Under the pieces are notes generated by a model that saw only the letters and a list, made by a program, of their open reading frames with translations, made no database searches and was not told the origin of the DNA. Shown here in pieces: positions 5,947 through 10,000 of a stretch of 10,000 nucleotides of DNA. This DNA is from Thiobacillus sp. (GTDB lineage Bacteria; Pseudomonadota; Gammaproteobacteria; Burkholderiales; Thiobacillaceae), in NCBI GenBank assembly GCA_020216925.1, contig JAIWOL010000159.1:1-10000 (forward strand), written 5' to 3'. Every line of letters begins with the position of its first letter. Position 1 is the first letter of the stretch. A program made the position numbers and the translations under genes.

Positions 5947-7989
5947 ATGCGCGTCACCCTCTCTTCTTCGCTGGCTGCCGCCTGGCTGCTTGCGGGCCAG
6001 CCTGCACACGCCGACACGCCCTACGCCGGCGAACTGGGCACGCTTGTCGTAACTGCCGCCAGCGTCGATGGCCGCGCCTTCACCGTGCCACACGGCATAA
6101 CGGTGATCACCGCCGACGAGATTGCCGACTCCACGGCTTCCAGTCTCAGCGATCTGCTCAGCCGCCAGGCAGGCCTGCACCTCAAGAGCACATCCGGCAA
6201 CGACAAAAACGCCTCGATCGATATTCGCGGCATGGGCGATACGGCGGTCAGCAATGTGCTCGTGCTGGTCGACGGCGTCCGCCTGAACGAATCCGATCTG
6301 TCCGGCGCCAATTTGGCATCCATCTCACTGGCAGAGATCGAGCGCATTGAAATCCTGCGTGGCGGCGGCGCCGTGCGCTACGGTGACGGCGCGGTGGGCG
6401 GCGTGATCAATATTCTGACCCGAACGCCCAAAAGCGGCCGGCTGCGCGGCAGCGTCCAGATGGAAACGGGTTCGTATGACAGCCATGCCCTGAGGACAGC
6501 GTTCAGCGGCGGCACAGGCGACTGGCGGCTGCGAGCCTCTGCTGGCCGCGCGCTGAGCGACGGCTACCGGCAAAACAACACGTTCAACCGCAGCGACGCG
6601 AACGCAGAAGTGCGTTATGCGCCCAGCGGTCTTGCCCTCCCGGTCGAAGCCTATATCAGGCTGTCCATTCACAAGGACACTTACGGCCTGCCCGGCCCTG
6701 TCAGCGCTGCGGCATTTGACGGCGGCGAATCCGCCCGGCGTGCCAGCCAGTCGCCCTTCGATGGCGGCGAAACGGATGAGCGTACGCTCACTGTCGGTGC
6801 CCTCGTCGACTTCGGAACCGCCGGTATGCTCGAATGGCTAACCAGCTGGCGGGACCGCGACAATCTGTACGTTATCGGCTACAGCCCTTTGCTGTCGTAT
6901 CAGGAACAGGCCAGTCGCATCGAATCGAACCGTCAGGAAACGCAACTGCGGTACAGCCTGGACGTTGACGCGCTCGGCCACACTCACAGCCTGGGCATGG
7001 GAGCGCACTGGCAGTCGGCTGATTACAGCCGCCGGGAAAGTATCGGTTCCACGTTCTCACCCTTGAAAACAGGGGCGCTCGAAGGGCGGGGAGCGTATCT
7101 GGAGGCCACGCTGCGAGGCGCGGCAGGCTTGACCCTGACCGCAGGCGCACGCGCCAACGAACTCAAATCGGACTATCGAGACGGCGCGTTTTCGGAGTCC
7201 TGCGCGGTGTTTTTCCCGGTCAAGAGCGGGTGCAGCCTGGTCTACAGCCAGTCCGCTCAAACCCGAAACACCTGGCATGACCAGGCCTACGAACTCGGCC
7301 TGGCCTGGCAAGCCACCCCTACCGCGGTTTTGTTCGCCAGCGCCAGTCGGCATTTTCGCGCACCCAACGTGGACGAACTCGCGCTTGCCACCACAAACCT
7401 GCAACCTCAACGCGGGACCACCGCCGAATTTGGCCTGCGCAGCCTGCCGCGCCGGGGAGCCGAACTCAGCCTGACGCTTTTTGGCATGCGCATCGAGGAC
7501 GAGATCTATTTCGGTCCCGATTCAACAGGCGGCGGTTTTACGCTGAACCGCAACTATGACAAACCGACCCGTCGCCTGGGCGGCGAAGTTCAGGCACGCT
7601 GGCAGTTCACGCCCACCCTGGGGCTGCGTGCCAATCTGGCTTACGTGCGCCCGCGTTTCGAGGGCACGGACGCCGACGTGCCGCACGTTCCGCGCGTGAC
7701 CGCAAACGCCCGCATGGAGTGGCGGGCCCACGACTCGCTCCGCTGGTTCGCCAGCGCGCGCCATGCTGGCAGACGCTACGACGGCAACGACCTCGACAAC
7801 CAGAGCTGGCCTGTATTGCCGGCGTACACCGTTTACGATCTCGCGGCTCGCTACGCGATCGGCAGCTTAGAGCTCACAGCCGCCGTGAACAACCTGTTCG
7901 ACAAGGCGTATTCCACCACCGGCTACAGCGCGAGCTACTACCCCATGCCGGGCCGCAATTACGCGCTGAGCCTGCGCTGGACGTTCTGA
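5947..7989 (+). CDS. btuB: TonB-dependent outer-membrane receptor, BtuB-like cobalamin transporter
   Basis: A 680-residue outer-membrane gated channel expected to import cobalamin into the periplasm using TonB energy. The signal peptide is residues 1-22 (cleavage after AHA). The TonB box TLVVTAA at 32-38 is nearly the same as that of E. coli BtuB. The plug domain follows with DIRGMGDTAVSNVLVLVDGV (92-111), IERIEILRGGGAVRYGDGAVGG (131-152) and INILTRTP (154-161). The rest is a beta-barrel ending in SLRWTF with the expected terminal phenylalanine. Two cysteines, C419 and C429, probably form a disulfide in an extracellular loop. It is longer than E. coli BtuB (614). Substrate assignment rests on the riboswitch at 3985-4160 and the TonB box; it lies 37 bases after the DUF4465-like gene in the same operon. 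No BtuCDF inner-membrane genes are in the window. A receptor for another cobamide is possible. Confidence 0.92.
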   Translation: MRVTLSSSLAAAWLLAGQPAHADTPYAGELGTLVVTAASVDGRAFTVPHGITVITADEIADSTASSLSDLLSRQAGLHLKSTSGNDKNASIDIRGMGDTAVSNVLVLVDGVRLNESDLSGANLASISLAEIERIEILRGGGAVRYGDGAVGGVINILTRTPKSGRLRGSVQMETGSYDSHALRTAFSGGTGDWRLRASAGRALSDGYRQNNTFNRSDANAEVRYAPSGLALPVEAYIRLSIHKDTYGLPGPVSAAAFDGGESARRASQSPFDGGETDERTLTVGALVDFGTAGMLEWLTSWRDRDNLYVIGYSPLLSYQEQASRIESNRQETQLRYSLDVDALGHTHSLGMGAHWQSADYSRRESIGSTFSPLKTGALEGRGAYLEATLRGAAGLTLTAGARANELKSDYRDGAFSESCAVFFPVKSGCSLVYSQSAQTRNTWHDQAYELGLAWQATPTAVLFASASRHFRAPNVDELALATTNLQPQRGTTAEFGLRSLPRRGAELSLTLFGMRIEDEIYFGPDSTGGGFTLNRNYDKPTRRLGGEVQARWQFTPTLGLRANLAYVRPRFEGTDADVPHVPRVTANARMEWRAHDSLRWFASARHAGRRYDGNDLDNQSWPVLPAYTVYDLAARYAIGSLELTAAVNNLFDKAYSTTGYSASYYPMPGRNYALSLRWTF

Positions 7990-8016
7990 TCCAGCCAGAA
8001 AGTGACAGCCGCGCGA

Positions 8017-8045
8017 TTGACCCTGTGCGCGTCACCCCCTATAGT
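8017..8045 (+). promoter_or_regulatory. Sigma70-type promoter for zapB-like/zapA
   Basis: TTGACC at 8017-8022 and TATAGT at 8040-8045 are separated by exactly 17 bases, each matching the consensus hexamer at 5 of 6 positions. The expected start, about 6-8 bases past the -10, falls at 8051-8053, directly before the ATG at 8054. The mRNA would therefore be almost leaderless. Confidence 0.75.
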
Positions 8046-8053
8046 CTTTCGCC

Positions 8054-8251
8054 ATGCACGCCGAACTCGACACGCTTGAAGCCAAAATCCGCCAGGTGGC
8101 CGAACTATGTCAAAGCCTGCGTCGCGAAAACATCGCACTGCGCCAACAACTTCTGGCCTCGCAGCAGGACAACAAACAGCTGGCAGCACGGCTCGATGCC
8201 GCCAGAACACGGCTGACCGCCATGCTCGACAGTTTGCCCGAGGACGCCTGA
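8054..8251 (+). CDS. Small coiled-coil protein next to zapA (ZapB-like / TIGR02449 type)
   Basis: A 65-residue protein that is almost entirely one charged coiled coil: leucines recur in heptads through LDTLEAKIRQVAELCQSLRR and LRQQLLASQQ...LAARLDAARTRL, ending in the short tail DSLPEDA. It has no signal peptide or membrane segment. Small coiled-coil proteins of this kind lie directly before zapA in many Beta- and Gammaproteobacteria and are presumed to act at the division septum with FtsZ/ZapA, as E. coli ZapB does. The ATG at 8054 has no Shine-Dalgarno and lies 8 bases past a strong -10, so translation may be leaderless. The only later in-frame ATG would leave nine residues. Its TGA (8249-8251) shares one base with the zapA ATG, implying coupled translation. 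Function is inferred from position and structure. Confidence 0.82.
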   Translation: MHAELDTLEAKIRQVAELCQSLRRENIALRQQLLASQQDNKQLAARLDAARTRLTAMLDSLPEDA

Positions 8252-8553
8252 TGCCAGCCGCACGTTCCATCGAAATTCATATCCTGGGCCGCGCCTACAA
8301 GGTGGCGTGTACCCGCGAGGAGGAGTCGGCGCTCGTATCCGCTGCCGACTATCTCGACGACAAGATGCGCGAAATCCGCGATCAGGGAAAAGTCATCGGC
8401 GCAGAACGCATTGCCATCATGGCGGGGCTCAACATGGCACACGACCTGCTGACCAAGGGCGGCGGCGGCCTGATCGAGGAAACGCGCCAGCGCGTGGCGC
8501 ATTGCAGCGCGCTGCTCGATGCGGCGCTGCAAGATCAGGACAAACTATTCTGA
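8251..8553 (+). CDS. zapA: Cell division protein ZapA
   Basis: A 100-residue cytosolic protein that bundles FtsZ filaments and stabilises the Z-ring. The N-terminal segment RSIEIHILGRAYKVACTREEESAL (from residue 5) is the ZapA head domain, followed by the conserved AADYLDDKMREIRDQGKVIGAERIAIMAGLNMAHDLL and a C-terminal dimerising helix ending QDQDKLF. Length fits the family (about 100-110). ATG 8251 overlaps the TGA of the coiled-coil gene, and GAGGA at 8240-8244 inside that gene serves as its ribosome-binding site. The 6S RNA gene and folate cyclo-ligase gene follow, the arrangement known from E. coli and many Proteobacteria, which confirms the call. Confidence 0.95.
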   Translation: MPAARSIEIHILGRAYKVACTREEESALVSAADYLDDKMREIRDQGKVIGAERIAIMAGLNMAHDLLTKGGGGLIEETRQRVAHCSALLDAALQDQDKLF

Positions 8554-8604
8554 ATCTCGGGGCGCGCGTCAGCCGCCGGCGGTTCGCATATCGTTTGCCC
8601 GATG

Positions 8605-8633
8605 ATCCATTCAATCCGGAATTGGGCTACACT
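8605..8633 (+). promoter_or_regulatory. Candidate 6S RNA promoter
   Basis: TACACT at 8628-8633 is a plausible -10 and TTGCCC at 8605-8610 a weaker -35, 17 bases apart. Initiation near 8639-8641 coincides with the start of the 6S closing stem, which supports the assignment. Confidence 0.6.
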
Positions 8634-8638
8634 CGACA

Positions 8639-8823
8639 GGCTCCCTGCGGTGTTCGAGGCTGGCTGCAATTTCTCTGAACCAATGCATGCGTGCAAGGCT
8701 GCGTTCTATTCCGGTGCGGGTGTGCACGTGACACGTCTCATGAGCCCAAAGTGCCTTTGAATGTGGCCGTCTTGAACCCAGGTTCAAGAGTCTGCGGCTG
8801 GTCACGGCACAGGCGGGGAGCCC
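8639..8823 (+). ncRNA. ssrS: 6S RNA
   Basis: 6S RNA mimics an open promoter and sequesters sigma70 RNA polymerase as cells leave exponential growth. The closing stem is visible: GGCTCCC at 8639-8645 pairs with GGGAGCC at 8816-8822. The 5' side then carries CTGCGGTGTTCG, and the 3' side carries the conserved hairpin CTTGAACC/GGTTCAAG (8771-8778 and 8781-8788), followed by CTGCGGCTGG and CACGGCAC. About 185 nucleotides is the usual size. Its place between zapA and the 5-formyl-THF cyclo-ligase gene is the classical locus. Exact ends are estimated from the stem, not mapped. Confidence 0.93.
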
Positions 8824-8832
8824 TCTCCTTAC

Positions 8833-9423
8833 ATGAATAAATCCATCCTGCGGCAGCAACTCAAGGCCGCGCGCAACGCCATCCGCCCCCATTCGCGCAA
8901 ACGCGCGGCCCGTGTTGCGGCCCGGCTGGCACTGCGTGCCGGCCTGTTGCTGCGCGCACGGCGTATCGGCTTTTATTTGCCGCAACATGGCGAATTCGAT
9001 GTGGGCCCCCTGATGAATCGGGCGCTCGGGATGGGGCGGGAATGCTGTCTGCCGATTCTGCCGGCACGTGGCCGGGTCATGCGCTTTGGTCGCTTGGGCG
9101 ACAAAACCCGCATGACGCCAAACTGCTATGGCATACCCGAGCCGCTCGACAGCACGCCACGCTCGGCGCGGCAGCTCGATGTGTTGTTGATGCCGCTGGT
9201 CGGATTTGATCCGGCCGGCCACCGTCTGGGCATGGGCGGGGGGTTCTACGATGCGACACTCGCTTTCATGCGGCATCGGCGCCACTGGCGCAAACCTCGC
9301 CTCATCGGGGTGGCCTTCGAATGCCAGAAAGTCGACAGGCTGCCCCACGATCCGTGGGACATACCGCTGGACGCAGTGCTGACAGAACGCCGTCTTTACC
9401 GCTTCAACCGTACCATTCAGTAA
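8833..9423 (+). CDS. fau: 5-formyltetrahydrofolate cyclo-ligase
   Basis: A 196-residue cytosolic enzyme (also called MTHFS; ygfA/fau in E. coli) that converts 5-formyl-THF to 5,10-methenyl-THF with ATP, rescuing a storage folate. The family signature LVGFDPAGHRLGMGGGFYD is at 122-140, with the N-terminal KSILRQQLKAARNAI and the C-terminal GVAFECQKVDRLPHDPWDIPLDAVLTE intact, so it is full length. The ATG at 8833 lies 10 bases after the 6S RNA end. The only purine-rich ribosome site, GGGGAG at 8815-8820, is 12 bases away and lies inside the 6S closing stem. Cotranscription with 6S RNA, as in E. coli, is likely. Its stop overlaps the 3' end of the convergent gene by 7 bases. Confidence 0.95.
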   Translation: MNKSILRQQLKAARNAIRPHSRKRAARVAARLALRAGLLLRARRIGFYLPQHGEFDVGPLMNRALGMGRECCLPILPARGRVMRFGRLGDKTRMTPNCYGIPEPLDSTPRSARQLDVLLMPLVGFDPAGHRLGMGGGFYDATLAFMRHRRHWRKPRLIGVAFECQKVDRLPHDPWDIPLDAVLTERRLYRFNRTIQ

Positions 9424-10000
9424 CGCTGTGGCGGTTTCCAGGCCTGGGGCAAAGCCGCTTTATCGGCTTTCTTGCCGGTTGCGGGCTCCGGCAGACGCAT
9501 CCAGTTCAGATAGGTCTTGGGGTCGAACCAGATTTGCATCGGGTTGATCATGCGGCCGTCGGCCGTGACTTTCATCCATTGCATGGGCGTGGCCGGACTC
9601 ATCACGGCAAGCGCATCCATGTAAAAGCGCGGATTGGCCATGGCCTGCATCCAGCGCTGGGGTTTTCTGGGATCGAGCAGGCGGATCATGATCGCCTGTT
9701 GATACTGCGGGTCGACAGACGAATAGAACCACTCGGCCATCATCGCCGGATCGGTCATTCGGGCAAGATTCTGGGGCACATCGGGGGAACCTGCCTGTTC
9801 CACCGCTTTCAGCCAGACTTCAGGATTGCCGCTCATGGCCATGGCCGCGATGACAAATTCCGGTTCCGTCATGGCATCCATCATCTCCAGCGCCTTGCGG
9901 GGGTCGCGCGGCAAGCCGGCATTGCTGCTCATATCGAGCATCTGGGCAATGCGTGCAATTGTATCTGCCTGATTGCCGGTATCCGCCCAGGCCATGGACA
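9417..10000 (-). CDS. Methionine-rich exported protein of unknown function, partial (5' end outside window)
   Basis: I do not recognise this family. The frame is open to the right edge. From ATG at 9995 it encodes 192 residues, but the sequence ...SMAWADTGNQ looks like the end of a signal peptide (AWA, then D), so the true start is probably beyond 10000. About 21 of 192 residues are methionine. The body looks like loosely repeated helical units built around an M-x2-P ... W-x2-(A/V) pattern: EPEFVIAAMAMSGNPEVWLKAV, DPRKPQRWMQAMANPRFYMDAL and SPATPMQWMKV. There are no cysteines, transmembrane segments after the N-terminus, or catalytic motifs I can name. The last 20 residues are basic and low in structure (ATGKKADKAALPQAWKPPQRY). 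It converges on fau with a 7-base overlap and no visible terminator between them. A periplasmic or surface helical-repeat role is a guess only. Confidence 0.8.
   Translation of the reverse strand, partial: SMAWADTGNQADTIARIAQMLDMSSNAGLPRDPRKALEMMDAMTEPEFVIAAMAMSGNPEVWLKAVEQAGSPDVPQNLARMTDPAMMAEWFYSSVDPQYQQAIMIRLLDPRKPQRWMQAMANPRFYMDALAVMSPATPMQWMKVTADGRMINPMQIWFDPKTYLNWMRLPEPATGKKADKAALPQAWKPPQRY

Noticed and set aside
8611..9348. 245-codon minus-strand open frame
   Set aside because: It lies opposite 6S RNA and the 5-formyl-THF cyclo-ligase gene, both secure, and shows no family features of its own.

Overview
The window is GC-rich, densely coded DNA of Proteobacterial type, most likely a betaproteobacterium. 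The evidence is the zapB-like/zapA/6S RNA/5-formyl-THF cyclo-ligase order, a gluQ gene for tRNA(Asp) modification, and two exported proteins with C-terminal PEP-CTERM (exosortase) sorting signals, which are common in environmental Betaproteobacteria. No tRNA, rRNA, CRISPR array or intact insertion sequence was seen.

Left part (1-2647, minus strand): three genes read leftward, a corrinoid adenosyltransferase (cobO/btuR type), a GT4-family glycosyltransferase, and gluQ, which is cut by the window edge. Middle (2669-3984): a decayed stretch. It holds the C-terminal 40% of a cyclopropane-fatty-acid synthase (pseudogene), then about 600 bases without a convincing gene. That gap ends in an AT-rich block with inverted repeats and two near-consensus FNR/CRP-type palindromes.

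Centre (3985-7989, plus strand): the most interesting part. A clear cobalamin riboswitch (complete aptamer with pairing ends) precedes three closely spaced genes. These are a PEP-CTERM protein of an unnamed surface-protein type, a DUF4465-like PEP-CTERM protein, and a TonB-dependent receptor with a BtuB-like TonB box. I read this as a B12-repressed outer-membrane cobamide uptake operon in which two exosortase-sorted proteins may capture B12 at the surface for the receptor. In Bacteroidetes that accessory role is played by lipoproteins. The receptor's start codon lacks an adjacent Shine-Dalgarno, but a perfect hairpin would bring an upstream AGGA to normal spacing.

Right part (8017-10000): a well-formed sigma70 promoter lies directly before a small coiled-coil ZapB-like gene overlapping zapA (cell division). 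Then come 6S RNA and the folate enzyme gene, arranged as in many Proteobacteria. A methionine-rich, probably exported protein of unknown function overlaps tail to tail and runs off the right edge.
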